Shown here: positions 12,587 through 24,982 of the stretch, piece after piece
How positions within the stretch are numbered: position 1 is the stretch's first letter
Layout: the number at the start of each line of letters is the position of its first letter
From: Diphasiastrum complanatum
Taxonomy: Eukaryota > Streptophyta > Lycopodiopsida > Lycopodiales > Lycopodiaceae
Length of the DNA stretch: 64,000 bases
Assembly (NCBI GenBank): GCA_029204225.1
Contig: CM055099.1
Coordinates: 58,930,482 to 58,994,481 of the forward strand
Reading direction: 5' to 3'
The notes under the pieces: generated by a model
The model's database searches: none
Told to the model about the DNA's origin: nothing
The model's input: the letters and a program-made list of their open reading frames with translations, nothing else
Position numbers and translations under genes: made by a program

Positions 12587-12880
12587 TTTTTGAGGGGGAG
12601 GTTGCCCTCTGAGAAAATTCCACCCAGGAAGGGCGTTTGCCCGAGGGCAGAATCCCTTCCTCGGCCGGAATGTCCTAAGGAGGTGTCCTTCCTTGCCTTA
12701 ATTTCTGCTTTTACTTTTAAAAAGAAATGTTTTTTTTGTACAAGCACCTTCCGCGTGATATGTGCCCGTAAAAAAAAGTAGAATGTTTTTACATGCACCT
12801 TCCGGCATCCGGAAGGTGCATGTAAAAGAAGAAAAAGGGAGGCGCATAGATTTTGCGTAGGGAGGCGCCTCCCTTTTCTT
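12587..12880. repeat. cluster of palindromes in homopolymer-rich DNA
   Basis: There are three strong inverted repeats. 12626-12661 is a two-step hairpin (AGGAAGGG, TGCCC, GGGCA, CCCTTCCT with symmetric 4-nt spacers). 12787-12805 and 12809-12827 are perfect 19-bp arms with a 3-nt loop. 12829-12845 and 12865-12880 are about 16-bp arms of AAAGGGAGGCGC type. Poly(T) and poly(A) runs flank and separate them. There is no coding frame and no known transposase. Related architecture occurs at 31164-31238, 34184-34285, 34992-35021 and 39630-40408. Confidence 0.6.
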
Positions 12881-15385
12881 CATTAAAAAGGTAAAAATGA
12901 GATTGTGTTGGCTTACCTTACAACTAACGAAATAGGTAAATTTTCAAGACAAGACATTGTTGTTGGGAAGCATATTCCCATTTTAGTTGAAAAACATTTG
13001 AGAAGAAATTTTGACATGTGAGGAGACAAATGCAAATTGTAGCACAAGTTGGAACATCTTTTCCACAACTTGAAGTAGCTTTTCTTGCATGTTGGATTAG
13101 CAAGTGGATTGTTACATTTTTGGATTTTTTTTTTTAAAACATTGTGTACAAAATTATGAAATCATAGTTGTATGGTGGTTGACACACTACTAAAAAGTGG
13201 GAAAAGTAGTATCATGACAAAAGACAAGGGTTGGCATACGTAGATCAACCAAGGGTTGGCATACGTAGATCAAGCAATTTAGACAATATTACCCAAAAAG
13301 AAACATTCTTACCATTATATTAAACATTGAATATGCTAAGATAAAGCTTTGATGCAACCAATGGTCTAAGGTTGAAAGAGGTTTTTTTGGTATGACAGAT
13401 GATTAATAGACTTTCAAATAAAGTGCTGACCAGCAAGAGCTTCCAATAAATATGCAACCTCTTTACAAGCATTACTAGAATTTCCAAGGTCTTGCATTAA
13501 GTGGTGACTTGGTTGGGACTTCATTTTCTTTGAATTGAGGTTGAGAGTTGGACTACCTCACAAAGCAATTTAGTATAAATAAGAGATTAAAATGAAAAAA
13601 TTGGAGCCTTAATTGTTAACATTATGGAAAAGGTTTACATGAGAAAAAATAAATAGTTTTACAATGTTTTAAAGCTCATGCCAAACACCAATCAAATACA
13701 TTGATTACAATCATAAAAGAAGTGGACTGCAATTTGAATTTATCTTTTGAAAATCAAACATTCATCTCCACTACAAATTTGAACCTAACTTAAATTCGAA
13801 AGGGCAAAGTGATGGTATGTCCATTGTACATCACACATTCAATATCCAAGTGTGAGGGGCTCCTAGATGTCCCCACTCATAGATTGGGCTTAGGGCATAG
13901 TCTCCATTGCTAGAGGATCTCCATTGCCAGAAGTCACACTCATATCCAACTCTGCTATGATGGGGACTTTGAAATTTTTTTGAGGACAACATTACATTAG
14001 CATCAATATCTACAATATTTAGATAAATCCGTAGATACTCCTAGGCCAAGGAGCTCACATTTTTTTAGTCTTCCACTCACTCACCAATTCCAATTTGAGT
14101 ATGGGCATAGATGCAATTACAAGTCTTGCCAATTCCACTAATGAGATCTTCCAATGGAATACTTACTCTTCTCTCTAAGATTTGGAATTTATTTCATTTG
14201 TAAAATGAGGGCCTAAAAAATTCTCCTTGCGTGAGGGACATATTTGCAATTCTCAAACATCCATCTCATGTTGGTTCTCATGACTATTGTGGCAATTAGA
14301 ATGAGTCAAAGCCAATTAAAAGAAAGGTCCTATGAATTTCTCCATGAATGAGCAAAATTTTGTCTTGGTCATTTTTAGTGGGAAGTTGAAAATAAGTCTT
14401 CCTGGCCGTCTTTATGCATGAAAAAGATCATTTTAGCTTTTCCCTCATAGTGATAAGCTATTATGATGACTTTTTCATAGGTGATGTGTCTCCTCTAGGT
14501 GAATTTGAGCTAAGAAATGTGTAATTCTTAAATCTTTTCATTGCAAAACCCTTATTTAAATTTTATATTTTATTCTAATTTTCCAATGTGTACAACACAA
14601 CTATTAAGATCTTTCAAATCTCCTTGCCAATGACCTTTATAGTTGAAACTTGGTTGAACAAATGTTCAAGTGTGGCTTGGCTTGATGGTGTTGCCGTAAT
14701 ATTAGGAGCCTTTTGCATGGTACCAAAGTTAATAAAAAGATGATTTTCTAGTACATCAAATTGAAAAATTAAAAACATGCACATTGTTTTCATACTTCAA
14801 CGAATCTAGCGCTCAATAATTTCTTTGGCAAGTCAAGTTTCATATGACCAATGGTATAAAAGTTCATGATCACATCAAATTTCAACCACCTCTAACACAC
14901 ACACACAATTTTATTTTTTTCTCAATTTTAAGAATTCTCGTGTGCAAGTTGGGCCCCAATCTCAAGGAGGGTAAAATAAGCCCTTACTAGTCTTAAACAA
15001 AATGTGTGTGGTGTCCTCCAAGTTCGTGAGGACTTTATATTATGTTAAACAAGTAGAGCCTCTACAAAATAATGATTATTCAAAAATGATGGAAAACCAA
15101 ATATCATACAAGAAGTGCTTTTTGCTATTTATTAACCCATGGGATCAAAGAGAATCTAACTTAGGTGGTGAAGCCCAAACCTAAGCAAGATACATAAACT
15201 TAGCATGTTGGGGGAGAATGTTAACACACAAACGAGCACATACAAGTGAAAAAGGAGGAGAAGAAAGGTGCCCAAGAACATAATGCCAAGTCTTCAATTT
15301 TTCATTCTATTTTTTATGCACCTCCAGAGGTGGAATTTGTTTGCATGTGAAAGCATCATCGATTCTGTCCATAAAGAACTCCAAA
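12881..15385. other. AT-rich DNA without a recognisable gene
   Basis: No frame of note and no domain. It contains one 25-bp tandem duplication (13225-13248 and 13250-13273, CAAGGGTTGGCATACGTAG core). Otherwise I see nothing in it. Confidence 0.6.
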
Positions 15386-15478
15386 ATTCTCATCCTCGAG
15401 TAACAACATCAGCGATTATGTCAAAAACTACTACAGAATTCTCATCCTTGAGTAACAGCATCAGCGATTCTGTCAAAA
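15386..15478 (+). repeat. two-copy tandem repeat (41 bp, 52-bp period)
   Basis: 15386-15426 and 15438-15478 share 38 of 41 positions (ATTCTCATCCT.GAGTAACA core). It lies just left of the LTR B insertion at 15514 and is host flanking DNA. Confidence 0.75.
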
Positions 15479-15513
15479 TTCTAGGGGAGAGAAAAATTTC
15501 AGACTTGTCATTA

Positions 15514-16010
15514 TGTTGTAAAGCTACCTTTACAAGCTTTACTTACGACGCCACTGGCGCCATCATTGTCCCCGGCGCCAGCAGCGCCCCTGCTACTCCC
15601 GGCGCCAACGGCGCCGACGCTGCTCCCGGTGTTACTGTGACCAGAATCCAGCCGGCGCCAAGTTCCTATGGCTGAAAATCTTTGATAGGTTCTAGCGAAG
15701 TCCAGAGAGCTCAGATCAATGTGCAATCACCTCACACGATCTAGGCATGATTAAAGGAAGCCTGGGGATCAATAAAATCTAGAGAGAGAAAATGACTTTC
15801 TAGAAAAAGAAAATCCTAGAGAGAGAAAAACGTGCTTTACCAGTCTGGGTAGAGTGCTTGGTATGAGGGGTGCTGAATCCCACCAATACTATAGGGGAGT
15901 GCGGGTTGCGACTCAGGGCGAACTCCAACCAAGTCTCAGCCTCCCTTGCTGGAATGTTGTCATGGCTCTTGCCTTGGCATGCTAGCGCCCCGGAGACTAG
16001 GGTCGGTCAC
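15514..16010 (+). repeat. LTR B, left part of outermost solo LTR
   Basis: It starts TGTTGTAAAGCTACC and stops at GGTCGGTCAC, where the next LTR B begins. The continuation is at 30392-31134. No internal region of its own is seen, which fits a solo LTR formed by LTR-LTR recombination. Confidence 0.85.
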
Positions 16011-16433
16011 TGTTGTAAAGCTACCTTTACAAGCTTTACTTCCGGCGCCAGCTATGTCTCCGGCGCCAGCAGCGCCCCTGCTGCTCCCGACGCCACTGTG
16101 ACCAAAATCCAGCCGGCGCCAAGTTCCTATGGCTGAAAATCTTTGATGGGTTCTAGCGGAGTCCAGAGAGCTCAGATCGATATGCAATCACCTCACACGA
16201 TTTAGGCATGATTAAAGGAAGCCTGAGGATCAATAAAATCTAGAGAGATAAAATGACTTTCTAGAAAGAGAAAATCCTAGAGAGAGAAAAACGTGCTTTA
16301 CCAGCTTGGGTAGAGTGCTTGGTATGAGGGGGGTGCCGAATCACACCAATACTATAGGGAGTGCGGGTTGCGACTCAAGGCGAGCTCCAACCAAGTCTCA
16401 GCCTCCCTTGCTGGAATATTGTCATGGCTCTCG
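16011..16433 (+). repeat. LTR B, left part of second nested LTR
   Basis: It starts TGTTGTAAAG at 16011 and is broken at GGCTCTCG by LTR A. Together with 29604-30386 it makes an LTR of about 1.21 kb, the normal B length. Confidence 0.8.
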
Positions 16434-17350
16434 TGTTCTAAAGCTGACTCAGGTGCACCCAGCGTGCCCTGTAAGACTCTAAGGGGTGACACTCCCTAAG
16501 GTCCCAGAGCAAGTTAGAACGTCAAGGACAGAGCCTCGGACCTGTGGTGAGCCAGTCAAGTAGTCACAAGTCATGAGCTAGCTCTGGAGCTCGAGTCACG
16601 GCCTAGTCATGAAGCAAGTTGATTCTGCCACCGGAACGGCTCCCGGGACCCATGTCTGGGAGCCAGGCTGATTCTGCCAGGCTTGCCAGGCTTAATCAGC
16701 AAAATAAAAACTAAGTCCCAAAAAGCGTGCTTTACCAGAAAGCACTATGTTTCAGAACAAAGGGGTGCGCCGAATCACAGCAGAACTATAGGGGGAGTCC
16801 GACAGACAAAAACTTGGGCAGCTCAACCAGCTCCAGGAATCCAGTCGCCAGGTCTCAGCTCCCTCTACCAGCACGAGCCAGGCACAATGCCCAGCACGTG
16901 TTGGTGGCCCCGACACCGGTCAGTCTATGTATGAATGTAACCTTTTCCAAATCTAATAAAGTTGATCCTTGGGGATGATTACCATTTCAGTTTCGCCTCT
17001 GGGACTGGTCCAAGTGGAAGGACCCTTACTACAACCTTTTTGCGTCGCTGGCGCCTAAGGGTCCCTGTCATCGACATGGGGCTTGACGCTATGCCAATTG
17101 GTCAGTTTGGCGACCACTATGCCTTGGGTTTCATGTGTGGCTTGTCTTTGCCTTTGGTTACCTTTTGGGGACGGATTCTGAGTTGGCTTTCGGGTTGGTT
17201 GGGATTCCAGTTTTCTTAAGTCTGAATGGTTAAGCTTGTTACGTTTATGAGTTGGCTTTTACGTAAGTGCATGATGGATGAATGTTAGACTTAAGCGCGT
17301 GTTGGGGAAACCGCTCAAGTCCCAGCGCCCTTTGAGGCGCCGGCGCAACA
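16434..17350 (+). repeat. LTR family A, complete, plus orientation, flanked by TCTCG
   Basis: A 917-bp LTR with TGTTC...CAACA ends. TCTCG lies at 16429-16433 and 17351-17355, so it looks like a solo LTR. It shares derived differences with LTR A at 28690-29598 that the minus-strand copies lack (for example CAGAGCCTCGG, and AGCTCCAGG instead of AGCGCCAGG), so those two are sister copies. Confidence 0.85.
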
Positions 17351-17550
17351 TCTCGCCTTGGCATGCTAGGGCCCGGAGACTAGGGTCGGTCACACACTTG
17401 AAATGTAACCTTCTCAGATTTATCAATAAAGTGGGATTTTTCTCAAACTGACTCTGATTACCTTATGGGTTTCAGTGTTCGGTAAAAGCGCCAGTTGTAA
17501 GGCCGCTTCCAAATTTTTTAGTTGGCACATAGCTGAGGGTCGTATCCGGG
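17351..17550 (+). repeat. LTR B fragment after LTR A
   Basis: This continues LTR B from TCTCGCCTTGGC for 200 bp and then breaks at CGTATCCGGG into minus-strand leader sequence. It matches 29599-29790 more closely than the other B copies, consistent with a duplicated A+B segment. Confidence 0.75.
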
Positions 17551-18126
17551 TCCCCCTTTGAGATGGTCCTGCCAACGGACCTTTGCCTGGCCGCGCCCAT
17601 ACAAATCGATCACGGAATCAGCCCACATAGGACACCCCTCCAACTATCCGTGCTTTCACCATTAAGCAGCACATTGCCTCAGTCACGCCCCACCACTTTT
17701 TGGTCGATAGCCCTTATAGCTAAACGATCGGCAGCTATTCCGCACCGGCAGCTAACCACCCGTGCTTTACACCCAAATTCGAGCAGCATCTCTGTATCAA
17801 TGGTTAACCCGTACAGTTCGAATATGTCGCCCCGCACCCCACAAGGTACAGACCGTGCTTTCACCTCCCTAGGCAGCACTTTGCCTCATCCGTCCTACGT
17901 GCAGACAGCGCCAGGCCCGAACCGCGAGAACTGACCGTGCTTACACCTCAAGGGCAGCACCTTGACTCATCGAGTCCCCCGTTCTGCCGACCACCCTGAC
18001 CGTGGACGCACCCGTGCTTACACTGTGGGCAGCACCTTGCACAGCAGTTGTCTTGATGAACCACCAAACCGTGGCCATTTGCGTGAGATCAGCATAGTTG
18101 ACCGGCCAGTCGGCTCTGATACCACA
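17551..18126 (-). repeat. family B leader with primer-binding site (18113-18124)
   Basis: Same five-unit GTGCT/AGCAC leader as at 2431-3045. The minus strand shows TGGTATCAGAGC next to LTR B at 18127. The left edge is a rearrangement point against plus-strand LTR B. Confidence 0.75.
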
Positions 18127-18538
18127 TGTAGCGCAGGCATCCCAAAGGGAGCCGGGAACCACGACTTACCTTCCCAGCCTTCAACTCTTGCCATCCAAAC
18201 CCACTTGACATACAAGCAGCCAACTCCCCAACAACGATCAAACTTAACCAACATGAAGTTCCGAAAACCAACATTGAGATCCAACCTGGTGCCATGCCAG
18301 ATCGGGGGTCCCGATGTGGGTGACTTCCCTCCAAGCAAGCCGTCCGACATACATCAAACTTAACCAACTCGAAGCTTCGTTACAAACGAGTAACATCCAT
18401 TCCAAGCAAGCGGTCTGCCTTACATCAGACTTAACCAACTGAAAGCTTCGTCACAAGCGCTGGAAGCCAACTTGGCGCCACGCCCGACTGGACAGCCATA
18501 AACAGGTAACATCCACCCAAGCAAGCCATCCAACTCAG

Positions 18539-19457
18539 TGTTGCACTGGCGCCTCAAAGCGCGCTGGAACTTGAGCGGTTTTCCCAACACGCGCTTAAGT
18601 CTAACATTCATCCATCATGCACTTACGTAAAAGCCAACTCAGAAACGTAACAAGCCTAACCATTCAGACTTAAGAAAACTGGAATCCCAACCAACCCGAA
18701 AGCCAACTCAGAATCCGTCCCAAAAGGTAACCAAAGGCAAAGACAAGCCACACATGAAACACAAGGCATAGTGGTCGCCAAACTGACCAATTGGCATAGC
18801 GGCAAGCCCCATGTCGATGACAGGGACCCTTAGGCGCCAGCGACGCAAAAAGGTTCTAGTAAGGGTCCTTCCACTTGGACCAGTCCCGGAGGCGAAACCG
18901 AAATGGTAATCATCTCCAAGGATCAACTTTATTAGATTTGGAAGAGGTTACATTCATAAATAGACTGCCCGGTCTCGGGGCCACCAACACGTGCTGGGCA
19001 TTGTGCCTGGCTCGTGCTGGTAGAGGGAGCTGAGACCTGGCGACTGGATTCCTGGCGCTGGTTGAGCTGCCCAAGTTTCTGTCTGCCGGACTCCCCCTAT
19101 AGTTCTGCTGTGATTCGGCGCACCCCCTCTGGTTTGAAACATAGTGCTTTCTGGTAAAGCACGCTGTTTAGGACTTAGTTTTTATTTTGCTGATTAAGCC
19201 TGGCAAGCCTGGCAGAATCAGTCTGGCTCCCGGACATGGGTCTCGGGAGCCGTCCCGGTGGCCGAATCAACCTGCTTTTCTGACTAGGCCATGACTCGAG
19301 CTCCAGAGCTAGCTCATGACTTTGTGACTACTTGACTGGCTCACCACAGGTCGGAGGCTCAGTCCTTGACGTTCTAACTTGCTCTGGGACCTTAGAGAGT
19401 GTCACCCCTTTGAGTCTTATAGGGCACGCTGGGTGCACCCGAGTCAGCTTTACAACA
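18539..19457 (-). repeat. LTR A, 3' LTR of the gag-only element
   Basis: 919 bp with TGTTG...CAACA ends on the minus strand. It is preceded on that strand by the purine tract CTCAAACGAGGGGAGAA. Confidence 0.9.
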
Positions 19458-19824
19458 TTCTCCCCTCGTTTGAGAAAGCTGATGTCCTCATCAGGGCCAA
19501 ACTAGAACCTAAGACTCATGGCACAGGCTTAATTCACCGGCCAGACTTTAGTCACATATACAAGGGCACGGGCTTGATTCACCGGCCAAAGGAAACCAAC
19601 TGTAAAGAGGAGTAATGATATTGTGTTTTACACCCAGCACAGGAAAAGTGTGGATCTAGTTCACTTACATAAAACCTGTGTGAAGCTGCTGCACTTAGAC
19701 ATTAGACTGAAGCTCACTCCTCGATGAGAAATGCGGCTTACTTTATTAACATGAAAGAAAAAGGTACTTACGGCTCCCTTAAGCCTCAGATATGTTGTTT
19801 TCGTCGCACATCTGGATGAGTGCC

Positions 19825-22038
19825 CTAGGACTCTAAATATTTCGTTTGGTCGTCCAGGTTGAGCTCCTCGAGCTCTGCATCGGCACTTAGATTCACCTTT
19901 GATGTAGAAATTGCAGGCAATGTTGGCTCCATTTGACCTCGCGTCAGCTGGTTTGTCACTGTTGGATGTCCTTCGTTAAAGAAGTGAGCTTTCGCTTGGT
20001 CACACAAGGTGAGCTCCTTGAGCTCTGCATCGGCACTTGAATTCACCTTTGATGTAGAGACTATAGGCAATGTTGGCTCCATTTGTTCCCGTGTCAGCTG
20101 GTCTGTCACTGTTGGCTGTCCTTCGTTAAATAGGTGAATGAGATTGGGAGGAATGGTTGGCTCAGGTTCATTTGTGTCGTTCTTTTCTAGTTGGTCCCCT
20201 GGCACAGCTCTGACGACACAAGGTCTCCTGCCATTATATAATAACACAAGGTTAACTCCTTTTGCCAAAAAGGCCACCACATGTTCGTTAAACCAGCTTA
20301 ATCCCAAACTAGCGTCAAAGGCATCCATCTTCAAGATTGTGAACGTTAGTCGATTCTTCCAGGCTCCCAGAGAGATTGGTAAGTTGGTTGCCAATCTACA
20401 AGTGGTCATTGTACCTTTCACGGTCTCCACACAAATAGGAGTCACATTTTCTTTACATTGGATGTCCAATTCTCCTGTCAGTTTTCTTGACAAGTAGTTA
20501 TGTGACGCCCCCAGGTCTACCATGAAGTAAATGATCCTGCCTTGAATACAACCTTTCAGGTACAATAACTTGGATCCTCTCGCAGGAGTCGCCATAAGAT
20601 GTTCACGATACGCCGCAAGTGCCCCTATCTGTTGCAAGGCTTTCAGGTCAGACTCTGTCAAATCCGTTTCTGGGTCCTCTTCATCATCTTGTTCACCATC
20701 TTCTTGATCAAATGCCTCTCTCTCCATCCTATCAAATCCTTCAATGGCAGCCATGATTTGCTTATTCAATGGTTTGGGGCATGACCTCCAAGAGTCACCT
20801 TGCTGATGACAGTTGAAGCAACGCATGGAACTGCCCACTGTTGGTGAGCTGTTGTTGTGACTAGCTGAAGGTCCAACATTGTTTCTTCTCTGGAACATGT
20901 TCCCTCCATTGTTGCCTTGGTTGCCGAACCCTGTTTTTGTTGGGAATTTGTTCACGCTACTCGAGGCTTGGTTGCCATTTGGAACTGAGTCCCCCCTTGA
21001 AAAGAAGCTCGGACTCGGTTTGGATCCACTAAATACTCTTGTTGAGGTTGCGGGAGCAGCTGGTACCAATGTGCTCTCATAATCACAAACCATTTCAGCC
21101 GCTCGAATAGTTGAATTGGAATCATGGGGCATGTAGCTATCTATCGCACGCCGGGTCCAAAATTGCATTCCAGACAATAGGTAATGAGTTTTGTCCGCCT
21201 CGGACATATCTTCAATAACCCATACACTTTGTCTGAATTTATTGAGGTACTCTCGCATTGACCCTTTCTGTTTGAGCCCCGATAATTCTGTCCTCAATCT
21301 CATGTGTGAATCCTTCGGTATGAACTCCTCTCGTAACGCGGCTTTGAATGCGTCCCATGTTCGAAAATGCATTCCTGCCATCCGGTACCAATTTGTAGTG
21401 TAGCCCTCAAAATATGCTAATGCCAAGTCAGTTCTTTCTTCCTCAGGAGTGTTCATCAGACGGAAGTAATGGTCCATGTGAAACAACCAATATTCCACAA
21501 CTCGAATGTCACGCTCTCCTTTGAAAGTAGGTGGTGCTTTCACTTTGGTAGTCTTTCTTGGGCCGTCCGTGTTTCGCGCTCGTGGTTCTCTTGGTATCTG
21601 TGGAGGAGGCGCCACTGCATTCCCCCTAGTTGCTTCCAAGTCTTCAAACCTGGCTTCGAGCTGTGTTAGCCCGTCTCTCATTTCTCTAGCAAGGTTAATT
21701 TGAGTAAGATTCATGGCTCGCAAGGATGTTTGCCATTCTTTCCTTTCGGTTTCTCTATCCTTCTTCACCTCGCTAAGCATAGCCGTCATTGCGCTTGATA
21801 ACCATTGCCGCATCATCACTTCAAACAGGTCCTGTTGCACCTCTGGCAAGGGTTCATCTCTTGGTGTAGGTTCAGAAGGGCCACCCATCTCTTCTTGGAG
21901 GGGCGCCACTGTGGAGTGCATACGCTCTTTCTTTCTCGACTTGGACCTGGTGCCATCTCGATGCATGCGAGAGCTGTATTCTCAAGTCAGCTCTTCTCCG
22001 TCGGTCAATGCTCGTAACTCTTCAAGATGGTCCTCCAT
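19825..22038 (-). pseudogene. gag-protease polyprotein of the gag-only element
   Basis: The initiator matching the other gag copy is the ATG at 22038-22036, but codon 19 is TGA here. The long open frame therefore begins at the internal Met at 21966 and has 713 residues. In order it has a charged N-terminus, a coiled-coil-like stretch, the retrotransposon gag core (FKGERDIRVVEYW to about residue 300), a Ser/Asn-rich linker, one zinc knuckle and an aspartic protease domain. The knuckle reads CFNC...GDSWRSC, with Asp at the usual His position. The protease has DLGAS in place of D(S/T)GA. The C-terminus repeats a block of about 50 residues twice (FNEG.PTVT.QLTR). Both active motifs are damaged, so the copy is probably dead. 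Confidence 0.85.
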
Positions 22039-22840
22039 TATAGTCAGAGGTGTACTTCCAACAGATTATCGCCTCAATCCTTTTTATATTTGAAGCTCTC
22101 TTTTCTTCTTTATTAAATCAGCTTCAATGAAAATATCCCTTCCTCAAACTTAGCACGCCCACATCACCTGAGAGCCAAGTAGGAACCAGATGATTTATGT
22201 CCAAGCAAGCACACAACAAACGGAACATAACAACCAAAGCAAACACAGAGGATCCCTCTCAAGCCACAAACCCCCCTGAGATCGGACGTAGGACCTTTGC
22301 CTAGCCGCGCCCACACAAATCTATCACATAATTAGCCCACGGGGAAACATCCATCCAACCATCCGTGCTTTCACCATTAAGCAGCACATTGCCTCAGTCA
22401 CGCCCCACCACTTTTTGGTCGATAGCCCTTGTAGCTAAACGATCGGTAGCTATCCCACACCGGCAGCTAACAACCCGTGCTTTACACCCGAATTCGAGCA
22501 GCATCTCTGTATCAATGGTTAACCCGTACAGTTTGAATATGTCGCCCCGCACCCCACAAGGTACAGACCGTGCTTTCACCTACCTAGGCAGCACTTTGCC
22601 TCATCCGTCCTACGTGCAGACAGCGCCAGGCCCGAACCGAGAGAACTGACCGTGCTTACACCTCGAGGGCAGCACTTTGACTCATCAAGTCCCCCGTTCT
22701 GCCGACCACCCCGACCGTGGACGCACCCGTGCTTACACTGTGGGCAGCACCTTGCGCAACAGTTGTCCTGACAAATCCCAAAACGTGGCCATCCCTGTGA
22801 GACTTGCATAGCTGACCGACTAGTCGGCTCTGATACCACA
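22039..22840 (-). repeat. leader of the gag-only element, with primer-binding site at 22827-22838
   Basis: Same organisation as the other leaders: TGGTATCAGAGC two bases from LTR A, five GTGCT/AGCAC units between about 22360 and 22760, then an A/T-rich stretch before the gag start. Confidence 0.8.
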
Positions 22841-23760
22841 TGTTGCGCCGACACCTCAAAGGGCGCTGGGACTTGAGCGGTTTCCCCAACACGCGCTTAA
22901 GTCTAACATTCATCCATCATGCACTTACGTAAAAGCCAACTCAGAAACGTAACAAGCTTAACCATTCAGACTTAAGAAAACTGGAATCCCAACCAACCCG
23001 AAAGCCAACTCAGAATCCGTCCCCAAAAGGTAACCAAAGGCAAAGACAAGCCACACATGAAACCCAAGGCATAGTGGTCGCCAAACTGACCAATTGGCAT
23101 AGCGGCAAGTCCCATGTCGATGACAGGGACCCTTCGGTGCCAGCGACGCAAAAAGGTTGTAGTAAGCGTCCTTCCACTTGGACCAGTCCCGGAGGCGAAA
23201 CCGAAATGGTAATCATCCCCAAGGATCAACTTTATTAGATTTGGAAGAGGTTACATTCATACATAGACTAACCGGTCTCGGGGCCACCAACACGTGCTGG
23301 GCATTGTGCCTGGCTCGTGCTGGTAGAGGGAGCTGAGACCTGGCGACTGGAATCCTGGCGCTGGTTGAGCTGCCCAAGTTTCTGTCTGCCGGACTCCCCC
23401 TATAGTTCTGTTGTGATTCAGCGCACCTCCTCTGGTTTGAAACATAGTGCTTTCTGGTAAAGCACGCTTTTTAGGACTTAGTTTTTATTTTGCTGATTAA
23501 GCCTGGCAAGCCTGGCAGAATCAGTCTGGCTCCCGGACATGGGTCCCGGGAGCCGTCCCGGCGGCCAAATCAACCTGCTTTCCTGACTAGGCCATGACTC
23601 GAGCTCCAGAGCTAGCTCATGACTTTGTGACTACTTGACTGGCTCACCACAGGTCGGAGGCTCAGTCCTTGACGTTCTAACTTGCTCTGGGACCTTAGAG
23701 GGTGTCACCCCTTTAAGTCTTACAAGGCACGCTGGGTGCACCCGAGTCAGCTTTACAACA
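22841..23760 (-). repeat. LTR A, 5' LTR of the gag-only element
   Basis: 920 bp with TGTTG...CAACA ends on the minus strand, followed on that strand by the primer-binding site. CTCAG follows at 23761. Confidence 0.9.
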
Positions 23761-24568
23761 CTCAGCCGACAGGTTAGAGCCCGTTCTCCAATAGCTTAAC
23801 CCATTCACGTTCATGCAAGGAACACTCAGAACCACAAGCCGCGACAGATATGGAAACAACCAGTTCCTGGACCAAATGGTCCCGACAGCATGCCGCTGGC
23901 GCCACGGACTGAATGGTCCCGACGACATACCGTTGGCGTCCCAAATACGACCCTCAGCTATGTGCCAAGTTAAAAATTTTGAAAGCGGCCTTACAACTGG
24001 CGCTTTGACCGAACACTGAAACCCAGAAGGTAATCAGAGTCAGTTTGAGGAAAATCCCACTTTATTGATAAATCTGAGAAGGTTACATTTTAAGTGTGTG
24101 ACCGACCCTAGTCTCCGTGGCGCTAGCATGCCAAGGCGAGAGCCATGACAACATTCCAGCAAGGGAGGCTGAGACTTGGTTGGAGCTCGCCCTGAGTCTC
24201 AACCCGCACTCCCCTATAGTATTGGTGTGATTCGGCACCCCCTCATACCAAGCACTCTACCCAAGCTGGTAAAGCACATTTTTCTCTCTCTAGAAATTTC
24301 TCTTTCTAGAAAGTCATTTTCTCTCTGTAGATTTTATTGATCCCCAGGTTTCCTTTAATCATGCGTAGATCGTGTGAGGTGATTGTACATCGATCTGAGC
24401 TCTCTGGACTCCGCTAGAACCGATCAAAGATTTTCAGCCATAGGAACTTGGCGCCGGCTGGATTCTGGTCACAGTGGCTCCGGGAGCAGCAGGGGCGCTG
24501 TTGGCGCCGGGGTCATAGCTGGCGCCGATGGCGCCGGAAGTAAAGCTTGTAAAGGTAGCTTTACAACA

Positions 24569-24736
24569 TCCACCCCACCTTTATAAAATCTGATGTCCTA
24601 ATCAGATGTCAGATTAAAGTAAAGTTGTCTGCCAATTAAAATAACTATACATTTAAGCTACTTGGCACAGTACTCAATTTACTGGCCACTTTTTTATTAA
24701 CATTGAAGCTGGCACACCACAAGTCGGAGGCTCGGA
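24569..24736 (-). other. 3' internal remnant of a B-type element
   Basis: On the minus strand this leads into the polypurine tract of LTR B. It shares about 60 bp with 809-870. At about 24737 it joins plus-strand leader sequence of the pol element, which marks an inversion or recombination point. Confidence 0.55.
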
Positions 24737-24982
24737 AAGCACAGATGGTTGGATGGATGTTTCTTCGTGAGCTAATTCTGTGATAGATTTGTGTCGGCGC
24801 GGCTAGGCAAAGGTCCTACGTCCGGTCTCAAGGGGAATGTGACTTGAGAGGAATCCTCTGTTTAGCTTTGGTTTGTATGTTCGTTTGTGGTGTGCTTGCC
24901 TGGACTTGAATTATCCCTGACTACTTGTTTTGATGCAGGTGATAGCTGATCTAGTTGGGAGTTGTGAGAGGAGCTTACATTT

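Larger units (their letters stand above)
18539..23760 (-). mobile_element. complete non-autonomous Ty3/gypsy-type element, gag-protease only
   Basis: A 5.2-kb element with LTR A at both ends (22841-23760, 920 bp; 18539-19457, 919 bp) and the 5-bp duplication CTCAG at 18534-18538 and 23761-23765. Minus-strand order is 5' LTR, primer-binding site (22838-22827), hairpin-repeat leader, gag-protease frame (22038-19825), polypurine tract (CGAGGGGAGAA, next to 19458), 3' LTR. There is no reverse transcriptase, RNase H or integrase. The two LTRs differ by several percent, with about ten differences in the first 130 bp, so the insertion is not recent. It must have moved using enzymes supplied by another element. 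Confidence 0.9.
18127..24568 (-). repeat. LTR B, minus orientation, split by element 18539-23760
   Basis: The parts are 18127-18538 and 23761-24568, about 1.22 kb without the duplicated CTCAG. The minus strand begins TGTTGTAAAGCTACC at 24568, preceded by the purine-rich GGTGGGGTGGA (a polypurine tract), and ends GCGCTACA at 18127, followed by the primer-binding site. One LTR flanked by both signals implies a tandem array or recombination between elements. Confidence 0.8.

Noticed and set aside
20138-21703. Plus-strand frames opposite the gag-protease gene
   Set aside because: Antisense shadows of a clear gag-protease reading frame.
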